Origin: Allacma fusca | Taxonomy: Eukaryota > Arthropoda > Collembola > Symphypleona > Sminthuridae | DNA: 64,000 nucleotides | Reading direction: 5' to 3' | Assembly: GCA_947179485.1 (NCBI GenBank) | Contig: OX359249.1 | Location: 3,906,001 to 3,970,000, forward strand | Part shown: piece by piece, positions 29,127 to 41,051 of the stretch | Layout of the letters: each line of letters opens with the position of its first letter | Position numbering within the stretch: position 1 is the first letter of the stretch | Notes under the pieces: generated by a model | The model's database searches: none | Seen by the model: only the letters and a program-made list of their open reading frames with translations | What the model was told of the DNA's origin: nothing | Made by a program: the position numbers and the translations under genes

Positions 29127-30897
29127 GTCTCGTCTAGGGTTCCCAGACGTCCCGGAATGCCCGGGACAGTCCCGGAATGACAATCGTTGTCCCGTGTCCC
29201 GGAAGGGTGTATTCCGGGACACGGACATGTCCCGGAAACGTCGAGCTCAAACAGGTACGAAAATTATTCGAGATTTTAAGAGAAAAATAAAATATTTCGG
29301 TTTAGAGGAGCTCGATTCAAACGAGAGCATCGTGTGCCATCTACATAAAACTAATAAAATCATAAAAATGGGAATACAAGCGTAACAAAATCGGTCAAGC
29401 ATCAGGTAATAATTAAAAAGGTCTAGGTTTGACAATTTTATGTGGGAAGAGGTTATCAATTTCAAAAATTGGCAAGATGACCAGACCCCTGCTAAGATTT
29501 TACTGTATACAGCAACTTTCTCTGTGAAGTATGAAGAATTTGGGTCTGTTAAATCTCACATGTAAAGTTCCTAAAAACCTAGAGAAAGCAGGTGCTGAGA
29601 CTTAAAAAATTTTTATAAACCGAATAATCTGGAGACGATTAAAAATTCAATATATTTGCTGTTACAGCGCGAACAATGCGAACGAAAATTACGGTCGCCA
29701 ACATTATGTGTTTCAGAAATTCCAGGAAGAAAATCCATCAATTTTTTCTGCTAATTTCAAATATCACATTATACACAACGCTGTGAAAAATCATGCAATA
29801 AATTATCAATGGATGTTGAAGGCTTAGTTTTAAAGGTTTTTAGCGAATCTAGCTCGTCTGCGCAGAGACTAGACTCTTTAAAACAGTTATGTGAATTTGT
29901 GGATGTGACTTTCCTTACTTCCAGCATTGGATAGATTCCTTTCTAATAGGTCAGCTTTGAAGTCATATTTTCTTTTGAAGAAACAAAGTGACTGCCCTGT
30001 TGTTATTCGCAAGGTTATATGTCATAACAGCAATCAAGATGCTGCGAAAGTAGAATGCCTACCCGAATGTCACCTATTTATTGTGCACAGTATTTTACAA
30101 TAAATGAATTCGCCCATTTTAATGTTGGAGTGTTATGATTGTACTTCTACGGAAGTTTACGCCATAATGAAATTTCTTCTGCAAAGTTGTGTTAGCCGAT
30201 ACAACGATAAATTTTACGGAAGTAGCGCTAATACAATTCTGAAAACTTAAAAAACACAAAAAGCGCTTTGAACAGGAAGCTCTGGATTTTTTGAAATCAC
30301 TGCAGACCTATTTTAGCTGACATTTTGATTTCAGTGGTACTAAATTTTTGAAATGGAACTACTTAATTTGAAATCAGAGGAATTCTTAGTATCCATGGCT
30401 TATTTACTAAATATTGCCGTTGCATTCGGTAACCCGGTATTAAATTAAACGAGGACCAGCTATACAATGAATTTTGCATACTTCGTCAAACTTGAGTTTT
30501 TGCTTGTGATCGGGGATCGTGAGATCGGTCCGTGCAAAGTGGGCTGAGTTTTTTTAAGAAAGATCAATGTCTGGAACTACTCAAACTTGTATCGTTCGTG
30601 ATATTAATTCCTGTTAGCAACGATTTTGCAGAAAGTAATTTCAGCCTAGTGAAGAAAGTTTGGACAGCCGAGAGAAACTTAATGTCAACAAAACTTGTGA
30701 AGGCAGAGCTTCAAGTCAGGCTTAATGTGCACTTTTCATGTTGTGAATTGGTTTTTTTTAACAAACCGGAGAACAAAATGTTATTGGATGCCAAAAAGGC
30801 TGAAAAATACTATTAGGAATCGTGTACACGTAAACAAAATTTAAAATTATTTTGTCCCGGAATGCCGTTTCAAAAAACTGGGAACCCTAGTCTCGTC
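29127..30897. mobile_element. Decayed hAT transposon with 8-bp TSD
   Basis: The element spans 29135-30889 (1755 bp). It starts TAGGGTTCCCAG and ends CTGGGAACCCTA, with the exact 8-bp duplication GTCTCGTC at 29127-29134 and 30890-30897. GTCCCGG/CCGGGAC motifs crowd the left subterminal region and recur near the right end. The interior holds transposase remnants on the plus strand, so unlike the other two hAT elements here it derives from an autonomous family. Confidence 0.9.
29229..30816 (+). pseudogene. hAT transposase remnant
   Basis: The 5' part starts MSRKRRAQTGTKIIRDFKRK and runs into a stop at about 29385, shortly after a possible zinc-binding start (IVCHLHKTNK). The middle is broken by several stops and frame changes. 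The 3' part, at about 30532-30816, keeps an intact hAT C-terminal dimerisation segment (IPVSNDFAESNFSLVKKVW, then ERNLMSTKLVKAELQVRLN), the most conserved part of hAT transposases. The reading frame is clearly not functional. Confidence 0.82.
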
Positions 30898-32712
30898 TCA
30901 ACCATCATTAAAAACCTATTACTTCAAACAATATACCGAACCACGATCTGTAGAAACCGTCAATATCATATAGGAGTAGGAAATGTTCGAACAGAATCAT
31001 GATTCCCAAAGATCACTAGTATAATATTTTATTGACACACTCCTAACTGGATGACGATTTGATAATGTCCCAGTTTTCGTATTTATATACAACTCCTTCT
31101 TTCCAAAGCCTCGTCTAAAAAGCGTAAGTTCTGGTGCAAATAAATATATCCTATCATCCAGAATTTGCGTATGTGGGATTTTGTCCACTTTTTCTCGTTG
31201 TTTTTAGGCCCCTTGTATTCAAATCATGCTCTTATAAGGGCGTCTATTTTACTGATTGTGAGTTAAAGAATCATTAGTATTTAGAATTCACCATGTACTA
31301 TGGATGATGTACAAAATTATAAAAGAAAAGCAATAGATATTATAAAATGTATAATGCGATGATACAAGTTTTAGTAGGCAATTCATAATAATAAATAATT
31401 ATTGTGAAATCACATATCACAGTATGTTAAAAGTTAGAAACGGGTAAGCACTGTAGCAGTTAAAATCTCTTGGACTCAAACTATCTTGGGTTCAAGACAT
31501 GCCAAGTACTCAGACCACCAGCTGGTTGCATTACGGGAAGGATTTACCTGGTGTTTCCTCAGCAACTACGAACACGATCGAGCAACGCATGACGACAGAA
31601 TGATCACCAGGACAAACTTCACGGTTTGTAACCATTTAATCGTGACAAATTGAAAATTCGGACTTTTCGTTTTGGTGGAACTTGCCTGTACCCGGTTTTC
31701 CCTCGGTAACTAAAGATAAAATCCAACGTGTCATAATCACCAATCCCTCGACACATTCCTGCATGACATGTTCTGTCTGATTAATTATTACTGTACTATT
31801 TAAGGCTGAAATGGGCGCCACCCAAAAATATTCCGGTAATAAATTCGTATTCGTCATATTACGTTGGATACACTTTACTCATCCAGTCTTCCAGTGAATG
31901 AGTTCGGAGTGGTACCATTCAAAGGAACAATAACAACTGAAATGGAACATATTGTATTATTTATCTGGCTGAATTCTTAAATGAATTTCTTACAAGCAGT
32001 GAAGCATCGTTGCGTATATATTCTCTACTTGCGATTCATTCCGGTCAATAAAGAAGAAATTTTTCAAATTGTATATTACAACTAAAAACAGTAATTTTCA
32101 AAACTATTTGGTGGTAGAATATCCGAGTTAACAATTTCTTTACTCCATATACTAATCACACGGTGAAGGTAATTTGTAATCAGGGAATAAGGGGGAGGAT
32201 AAAAGCGTTGCAGTTGCAGAACGCAAAAACAATACCTCAATCAAGGTATTAGTGGTAAAAAATAACAAAAAACTTTAAACATGACGTAGCACAACATATA
32301 CAACGCAAACCTATTTAATGGAATGGATTTAAAAGTATTTAAATGTAGAATCTTATATCCATAGAAGTATGCTTGTCTATATGTAAGATAAGTTGAAATT
32401 CTTTCAATACATACAATCAAGAGTTTAGCAAAACAAAAGCATGTGTATTAGCGGTTGTTGTCTAAAAGAAAATATGTTTTCTCTTTCGTTGATTTGAATA
32501 ATTATTATCAATTGTATTCCCCATAACTAAAATCTAGAATTGGGTAAACCGAAAATTAATAATTTGCTACTAACGGAATTTTATCTAGCTACTCCATTTA
32601 TGTCCATAAATTATTTAATTCAAAATATAACGGATTGTATTAGTTTCGGGTCAACATTAACAGCTTGAAAAACGTTTGCGAAATACTGTTTTGTTATCTG
32701 CGTTACACAGAA
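30898..32712. other. Intergenic
   Basis: No gene, RNA gene or transposon end was recognised. AT-rich. Confidence 0.45.
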
Positions 32713-33154
32713 AACCTCTAAAATGTAATTAAACGTCAGAGAAAGCTTTACAAATGAAAACAAGTGTAAACCGAGAATGAGTTTAAATTGTAAACTTAAT
32801 TAATTTGGTGAGCACCTCGGACTGAAGTAGTTTGTAGTAGTTTTTAAGCATATGCAGTTAACTTTTATTTCTTCCCAACGAGGTCACCAAAAAAACTTGA
32901 CACTGGATTTTAAGTTTAGTGATATTTCCGAACTAACCTCTAAAATGTAATTAAACGTCAGAGAAAGCTTTACAAATGAAAACAAGTGTAAACCGAGAAT
33001 GAGTTTAAATTGTAAACTTAATTAATTTGGTGAGCACCTCGGACTGAAGTAGTTTGTAGTAGTTTTTAAGCATATGCAGTTAACTTTTATTTCTTCCCAA
33101 CGAGGTCACCAAAAAAACTTGACACTGGATTTTAAGTTTAGTGATATTTCCGAA
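32713..33154. repeat. Perfect tandem duplication, 220-bp unit
   Basis: Positions 32713-32932 are repeated base for base at 32935-33154, with 2 bp between them (period 222). By eye I see no difference between the copies. The array lies just downstream of the SLC6 stop codon (33260, minus strand). Each copy contains TTTATT, which is AATAAA on the transcribed strand (for example 33086-33091), so the SLC6 poly(A) signal may be duplicated. It is either a very recent duplication or an assembly artefact. Confidence 0.92.
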
Positions 33155-33259
33155 TAAAGTTTGCCTTGCAAAAGCTGAAACATAAGGGCAGTCAATTGAA
33201 TAAAGGTTCCAAAATTATATTAAATAATAAAATTCAAAGCGAACCTTATTTGAATGCTG

Positions 33260-36200
33260 TTAACTCGGTGATTGGACATTTGATGTTATCGATTTCTCCA
33301 GGCCATTTTCAGAAACCAGGTCAGTAGTTACAGTTTCAGCCGTAGATATTTTCGGCTGCAGTTGCGCTACCTCTGGATTTAGCGGCCATTTGAGTTTGCC
33401 AATCGTGTTTCTCCAAAGAAGCGTGGATCCATCATAATCCCTCTTAAATTCAAGCCATTCCAGTTTTTCGTCTGTGTCCTTTGGGCCCCAATAGTCTATT
33501 GGAGTGACACTAGCCATCCATTTCTGAACAGTTAAATATACACAAAAAGAACTCTAAAAACCCAAACATCATTTCAAAATGTTGAAAACTGTGCAAATGT
33601 TTTGTTATAACCTTGTACCAACTTCGCGTTTTCCTGGTAAAAAATACGTAAATCGCATAAGTGGGCACGACGCCCATAAATGTGGCAAACACAGACCAAC
33701 CAAGAGCTGGAATTAGGAATTATTTCATTCATCAATATTTCTATAATCATTATCGCCTCTTACACACTATATAATGATTTTCGCTGAAAGTGCAATCAAA
33801 TATGGAAGCCTAACCGTCTCCCCAAGTCGGAATCTGGAACTCTCTCCCAAATACTGGAATTGTTATGGGCTCCAGGGTTATGAAGACGTAAGCAATAACG
33901 AAAATGAAAACTAAAGGTAGACCGTATATCCAATACCTAAAGATTTTGCAGTTGGTTGTGCATTTGTATTCTGGGAACATAAACATCATATCCCTCTCAA
34001 AATTTTTCATCCCGTAGAAATATGCTATCCCTGCTATTTCAAGCATAACCAAAAGAAAAACAATGAACCCAGCACCAAAGTAGTCGAAAATTTCAACAAG
34101 CCAAGGTCCTCCCTGTAACAATACCAGCAAAAATTAAACTTTTGCACGGTCAATGATTTCAAAAAACCTCCAAAGTAGCATATTCTTAAATATTGTAAAA
34201 CAATGGTAAGATACTCACAGGAGTGCAAAGAATTAAACCCGAGAGGTACAACGTGAAGCATATACACCCGACTAATAACACCTTGTACCACTGCTTGTTG
34301 CTAATACATGGGTACAGATCTAGAAGCGTGGCAGAGATAACATGCACGATGGCCGCAGAGCTTCCAATTCCCAGCACTACCAGCATTGTGAAAAACAGAA
34401 AAGAAAGTATTTGGGGCCAGGGATATTCTCCGAAATGAAGCATTAACTCTGGAAAGGATACAAACGCCAATCCCGGCCCACCTTTTACAACATCCTCTAT
34501 TTTCTTCCCAGTCGACGCAGATAAACCTCCCAAAATTGCGAAAACTGTGAGACCAGCCAGAAGGCTGGTGAACGTGTCAGCAACAGCAATTATCAAAGTA
34601 TCACTGTAATCAAAATATGCTAAAACAGTTATTTTGTTACCCAAAAACAAGTGACATTAATTTGGTACTTACTAGTAAGCTGCTTGATGCAAGGGGTTAC
34701 ATGATCCGAAAACAATGATGTTTCCGTAACCTATTCCCAAGGAAAAGAAGGCCTGACTCATAGCTTCATACCAAACCTGGCCAGTGGAACGATATTGTAA
34801 AAAAGTAATTACGAAAGTTCTTGAAACTTCCTCAAAATTTATTGCTAGGTCGTTATGCGTCGTATCAACTAAATACTTTTTACTCACTTTGATGTCCAAA
34901 AGTTTGGTAAAATGCGGTGTCAGAAAAAACAATATTCCTTGTTCGGACCCATCAAGAAAGCAAGCTCTAGCAAATAGTATTAACAGAACTAGGTAGGGAA
35001 ACAGAGCAGTAAAGTAGGCTCCCTTCCCGCTACTCTTTGTACCCAGACTCATATTTATGAAAGCAAGGGTCCACACGAACAGCAATGCTAAGCTCATTTC
35101 CCAGTTAGGAGTCCCGATGCCGTCTTCAACATGATCATAAGCTCGCATTACAACATACCTAAAGACAAATGAAACAGCATCATCTGTAGTATTTTTTTAA
35201 AAGCTAAATTGGCACATTAATATAATAATGTTGTATTAGAGATTGTGGATGAAAAAAACATCTTCAGGGTAATACATCTACGGGTGGAATCATGGTATGA
35301 TAGGGTATATATGTAAGTTATTGCAAAAAATGCCATCTCACTGATAAAATAGTTCTGTGCTATGTATCCTTGTAACACCATCAGATTTATTGTTAGGATT
35401 TGGGTAATACTCTCCATAATGGTCAGTTCTTCTTGTTTTGTTGTTGTACGTGGATTTACACTTAAAGTGAGCAAAATTATCCCGAAATATGTAGCTGTCC
35501 TTGCTATAGGAGTGAAATAGTTTTTCGTCACAAATATCCCAAGGGAGGCTACTCTGCAAACCATAAAAAATGTACATCGTGCATGTGGCTAGAACCGATA
35601 CGTAATATACTCCTGTAAGCGTGGAAACTGCAACGATTGCCCAACCAACACCTAAAACGGAAAAAGAACTAATCAATTTAATGACATCACGCTTCGTCAT
35701 AAAATAAATTCAAAATTCTTATACCTCTTAGAAGGGGAACACAGTCCCATATCCCAACAGGACTCTGTGAACAAAACTGGCCGATAGCTAACTCCAGGAA
35801 ATACAAGGGCTGTGCAATAAGCATCTTAACTATTAAATACGGGATGAGAAAAGCACCTGAGGAGATGTCAGATGAACGTATATTTTATCCTCAATTTCTG
35901 GTGTTAGTGTACAGCTAATTGTAAGATAGTGTGTAGATTTATAATTGACATGAGTAACACAACCTCCTCCGTTTTCGTAAGCTGTGAATGGAAATCTCCA
36001 AACGTTCCCCACACCCACGGCCACTGAGAGCGATACCATGATAAATTCAACCTTATTTGCCCATTTCTCCCGTTTTGCATTAGGAAGTTCCTGCCTGAAG
36101 GAAAACTTTGGGGTGGATTGCCACTGTTGATAGAAATAAATTATTACACCAGCTGTAAATACTATAGATATTTTCAATCACTTTAATAGAACGTGAAGGG

Positions 36201-36517
36201 AAACAAAAAATTGCAATGCAAATCTACAATATTTTTTCTATAACATTTGTTTTTATACTGTTACGTACTTCTGGATACAATCGATGATGCATTGCATTTA
36301 ATGGAATCTCCTGTGCCTCCCCTCCTTGCGGACTCAACGCTGCACCTTCCTGGTATACCTTGGAATTGAAAAAATATATTATCATGAGAACCCTTATGGA
36401 TTATATTAGCGATCCAGCACGAAACCATATTACTGATTCATTGGGATTCCTAATGACAACAGGAGGAGTTTGGGGAGAGGTGTTTGTATTACTGCCATTC
36501 TGCAAACGGTCTCCCAT
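33260..36517 (-). CDS. SLC6 sodium-coupled transporter, nutrient amino acid type, ten exons
   Basis: Predicted exons are 36434-36517, 36269-36349, 35964-36123, 35725-35856, 35342-35651, 34673-35158, 34219-34603, 33815-34112, 33612-33706 and 33260-33523, joining in phase to 764 aa with about 12 membrane helices. TM1 carries the hallmark GNVWRFPFTAYENGGGAF, with the unwound sodium/substrate site. TM2 reads IPYLIVKMLIAQPLYFLE. The second outer loop has a cysteine pair (PWDIC and FKC) and two N-glycosylation sequons (NKT, NKS). TM6 reads FFSLGIGYGNIIVFGS, TM8 ADTFTSLLAGLTVFAI and TM10 FDYFGAGFIVFLL. The overall pattern is closest to insect nutrient amino acid transporters, which import neutral amino acids with sodium at the plasma membrane; substrate cannot be told from sequence. 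The start ATG (36517) gives a hydrophilic N-terminus of about 65 residues. Confidence 0.92.
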
Positions 36518-37119
36518 CTTGAAATAATTTATTGTTGGCCAGCAGCTAAAATTGTCTCCTATAGAAAGACAATGGCAAAATTTAAAAACTAGTCACAAAT
36601 TCACAATTGGTTTGTAATACAATAATGCAAGATGTACAATTATTTCATTCATGACCTCAAAAACTTCAATGAATCGTTGTGTAACAGATACATATAATAA
36701 CATAAGAGATAATATATAAGATTCAATGATGATTAGATCCATTATAACTTTTACTGGTATTTTTGCACGGTGAGAGGAAGAAATAATTTATTTCACTGAT
36801 ACCACAATGGTTTGTCTGAAGATACAGTACATAATGATTTCAAACATTTTTTGTTACAGTGAAATTTTGTTACAAACTAGCATATATATTAATTGTACAA
36901 GTGATGAAATGCTATCCTACAAGATACACGAATTGTGGTTATAAAACGTTTTGGTAGACTGTTTAAAACTACAATAATTATTGTTACAAATTACAAACGA
37001 AATTATTAGAATAATTATTCAAATTGAAGTTGAAGAGCTTATTTGCAATTAATTTTATGTAAACGGATCAAGGCATAAATCCTTCTTACTAAAAGCTTCA
37101 TCGTAGTAGTGATGGTATG
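36518..37119. other. 5' flank of the SLC6 gene
   Basis: AT-rich sequence with no open frame of interest; presumed promoter and 5' UTR region of the minus-strand SLC6 gene. Confidence 0.4.
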
Positions 37120-38381
37120 CTAGCAATCAAGCCATCCGCCGACGCGGATGGGATTTCTGTCACCAATGAATTTTAATTTTACTATTATTTTATACACAAA
37201 TACCCCAGAAGTTCTATTTTTGCAGTAATTACACAGAATTATTATATTAAATACCAAAAGAGCAGAATAATCTTAACATGAAATGGTTTTAGCTATACAA
37301 TTTGCCCCTGTAGCCTATTTTTATTGAAATTGTCTAATATTAAATAATTAATCTTTTTACAACATTTCGTAAATAACTATTTGTAGTAACTTCATTACTG
37401 GATTGGCTTTACCTGTTGTTACAATAAACAAAAATCGTGTGGAAACTGACATGGTGTTTTATAAGCCATCAACAAAAATAAGCTCGTCCAATTTATGTTA
37501 GCATCATTAGCACAATTGTGGGTTAATATCTGATCAGCTGTTTATTAAATTACGTTATGATGCCTGTAGGTCGGTTGACAAAAAATAAATTTCAGAATTG
37601 TTTTGCGGAGTATAAATGTTTTTTCTAAAATAATTAAATACTGTGACGAATACTTACTTATAGCCTATACACGGTGCGTTTAAAACAGTAAGTAGACCAA
37701 ATGTTTGACAGCCAGCCTTGCTTTGAAATTGTCTTTATTGATATGTATTATGTTGGACAACTTTATTAATATTAGAACTGGTCACAAGATTTTTGAATGA
37801 AAGCTTTTATTCTAGTAAAAGCATTTCAACATTATGTTGCTAGTATTTTTGCAAGAAATGCTGTAATTATTTTCAGTCTTGTAGTGTAATTTCAATATAT
37901 TCATGACAGCTACTGTCTCGCTAAAATGTAAACATACTTAAGTTCTTGATTATTACCTTACTTGAATTTTGACCGCAAAAGGGACCAATTATTTTGCACC
38001 ATCCAGTAAGCCATCAATGCATGAGAGCTACATGCTTTTAATTCATTTAATGTCTGTCAGTTAATGGACGATTTCCCCAAAATTTGAATTTAACAAAGTT
38101 GGTTAAAGGATTATGAATGATCATATTAGCCACACTGTACTAATTTTTNNNNNNNNNNNNNNNNNNNNNNNNNNNNNNNNNNNNNNNNNNNNNNNNNNNN
38201 NNNNNNNNNNNNNNNNNNNNNNNNNNNNNNNNNNNNNNNNNNNNNNNNNNNNNNNNNNNNNNNNNNNNNNNNNNNNNNNNNNNNNNNNNNNNNNNNNNNN
38301 NNNNNNNNNNNNNNNNNNNNNNNNNNNNNNNNNNNNNNNNNNNNNNNNCCCATCCGCGTCGGCGGATGGCTTGATTGCTAG
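37120..38381. repeat. Perfect 33-bp inverted repeats, each with an internal hairpin, around an assembly gap
   Basis: The left arm is 37120-37152 (starting CTAGCAATCAAG). The right arm, 38349-38381, is its exact reverse complement. Inside each arm, CCATCCGC and GCGGATGG form a perfect 8-bp stem with a 4-base loop. The right arm touches the N-run directly. This is probably a transposon of at least about 1.26 kb with hairpin-bearing ends, its right half hidden by the gap. No clear target duplication is visible beyond a possible TA inside CTAG. The sequence between the left arm and the gap is AT-rich and non-coding. Confidence 0.7.
38149..38348. other. Assembly gap (200 N)
   Basis: Exactly 200 unresolved bases. 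The round number suggests a placeholder of unknown true size. Confidence 0.99.
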
Positions 38382-41051
38382 TAATAATATTATAATAAAG
38401 CAGAAATATCTCATGTGAAGAAGTTTACACTTTTTGCTCCATGTGGTTGCAGAAAATGACTTTTTTCTTTTTTTCCCCAATATACAAACATTACCATGAT
38501 GTTATAGCAACTTCGTATGGTGACAAGGCATTGTATTAATGCATAGCATCGCAAACGATATACATACTGTGTTTAATATGAATTATTATACTTAAGCTGC
38601 AAATAATAGTTCACACCCTTAGTAGGTAATAAGGGGTCTATATTGACTGATTCAAAACAAAGCAAATCACCGATTTGTTTACTAGCTGGATTTACCGCTG
38701 CAGGTAAAAACTCATTGTGCAAAAGTTTTTTGAAGGTTTAATTTCTTAGGAAATTATAATTTGAATATTTCATTGTATTGTATATTGCACTGCATGCAAA
38801 TGAAGTCATTATGAAGTGTAATAATAACAATCAAATATTGAACATCTAAAATTTTGAGAGGATCTAACTGTGCCACAGGGGAACGGGGAATGAGACAGTT
38901 GTTACAAAGAAATTCGACGGTATTGGGTAATAATCCCACCAACATCTTTCCCTACAGTATACTGTTGGGATATAACAGGAGTTACTATAGTAACTCCTCT
39001 GAATGTATCATTCTGAATCAATGCCAATGATCCTTACGAGCAGGGGAAACTTCTGAAGACCAGTGACAACTGAAGTGCGGGTGGCGGAGGGAAAATATCC
39101 TGTTGTTTATTCAAATGTCCATTAATGGGCATTTCCAATTCGCGAAAACGATTTAGTGGGTGCAATTTACCCCAAGACTGTTTTATGCTCAATAACTTCA
39201 ACTGCAGAGCAAACTCATTTAAAAACAGCTAACACCGTCTCGACTTTTCAGGTATCAGGGATAGACAAGCTTTCAAATGAATTCGGTCATACTGTAGAGA
39301 AAGGTAAAGTCCTCTAAAAGTATTGTTCTTGGAGAAAATATTCCGAGCGGAGCGGATTTGTTGCTCTGATTGGCTATAGTGAATCAAAGATATAGTAAGA
39401 CCATATTTGCAAGAAGCATCAAATCTACTGGCACTGGGAGTAAAAATCCTTGGGAGAAAAATGCTTACACTGCATTTCTAAAGCAAAATGTTTTCATTGG
39501 GTTATAATAATTATGCTGCCATATAATTTGATGAAAATTTTTCAGATTTTCTAATTATAAATATTCATAACATTGTCTCATACTTATCAAGAATTTTATT
39601 AAAAATGTATTTCAACATTAATTTGCTCAACGTCAAATCGTTTTCTTCTATTTTGGTTGATAATTTAGCAATTTGTCAGTTCGCCTGCTGAGCTGGGTCT
39701 TTCGCCTTCCGTGAGAATAAAAGTTGGTTGAGTCCAAGATATTTTGACGCGTATGTAAGCACTATTTGTTCCAGCCACACGGCTTACCATGTATACCTCC
39801 ATAAATGAGTTTGGATGCGGATTGTCGTGTGTTTGTATTGTGTATATAATTACGCGTTTGAATTTTTGATTCATTCATTTGGCGTCGTTCTGCTCAGCAT
39901 TTAATATTATTAGATATTTGAATTGAAACTTTCGTAATATTAACAGCGTTTTGAAGTGAACTTTTATTCTGTCTTGTGATCTCATTATTCATTTTAATAG
40001 GATATTCTACGTATCCACATGTACGACGTCCACGATTATTAAGTAAGAAATCCCCTGTTCAGCCGAACAATAACTATTCTTTGAATAATTTTTCGTAAAT
40101 ATATTTATTGGTAGGATAAAATCTGCGGCATCAGATTGAGGAATTCGTCATCAGGAGAGGAGTTTGTGCTCTGCTAATTTGTCACGGTGTCATTATTCAG
40201 TCTCGAATCAGAATAATAAAATTATTGTATTGTGTCTGTTGTAATAGTCTTAAATCAAAGGCGAGTTGACTGTAAGCTGTTATTGAGACTGCTCGTAGGA
40301 TTTGTATGTGAAAGAAATTTTTATTTGTGCTGTGAAACAGAGCAGTTTTGTTTGTAAATATTGATTCAGTGTTGGAATGACATTTGGAGAAGAGTGTTGA
40401 TTGCATTTCAGTACGGTGTTTATTATGGGGTAACGAGTTTCGTACGAATTAGCTCGTTATGTTCGCATAATACATTCGGGTACATGACATTCGAGAGGCA
40501 ACATGTTTTTTTAAGAGCGATTCTTTAAACTTTAATAGGTGTACTTAAATGTGTAGATTGTATGAAGATAGTACGTAATTTTGGAGTGATAAAATTAATA
40601 GGGAAGCCAGTATCACAAAAGTGATTGTTGTGGTGGGACTTTATTAATGTTGCTTGATGATCTATTTGGTATGAATTTGCAATTGAATTGAAATGTAAAT
40701 TGTAATGTATTTCAGGTTGTTTGGAAGGGGACAATTATTCGGCGTCTTGGATCTCTTGCAGGGGTGGAAACGAATAATCAAAGTGAGGAAAGAGACTTTG
40801 CAACGGACCTTTCTCAAGTTTAGTTTTCGGGTTGAATAGTCGGGTATCATTGACATCTTGCCTTTGCTAAATCGCAGTGAGCCAGAACCAGGGAAGTCGC
40901 TGATGTGACTGTAAGTGTTCTTCATGTGATTACGTTGGTTGTGTGTGGTTTGCTTGTCATTACTGATACTGGCTCGTTTCTTCAGTTCATTTGCAGATGT
41001 GTTGCGTCAGAATTATGAATTGCTAAAACATGAAACAAACAGAAGTCTGAA
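38382..41051. other. Intergenic, 5' flank of RPAP1
   Basis: No gene is supported. Several short minus-strand open frames at 39665-41173 lack coding character. A GATTGG (inverted CCAAT box) occurs near 39368. The RPAP1 5' UTR and promoter lie at the right side. Confidence 0.45.

Noticed and set aside
31440-31530. Possible tRNA (GGGTTCAAGACATGCC)
   Set aside because: The T-loop-like motif has no matching acceptor, D or anticodon stems.
38113-38480. Open frames across the assembly gap
   Set aside because: They exist only because N codons are read through.
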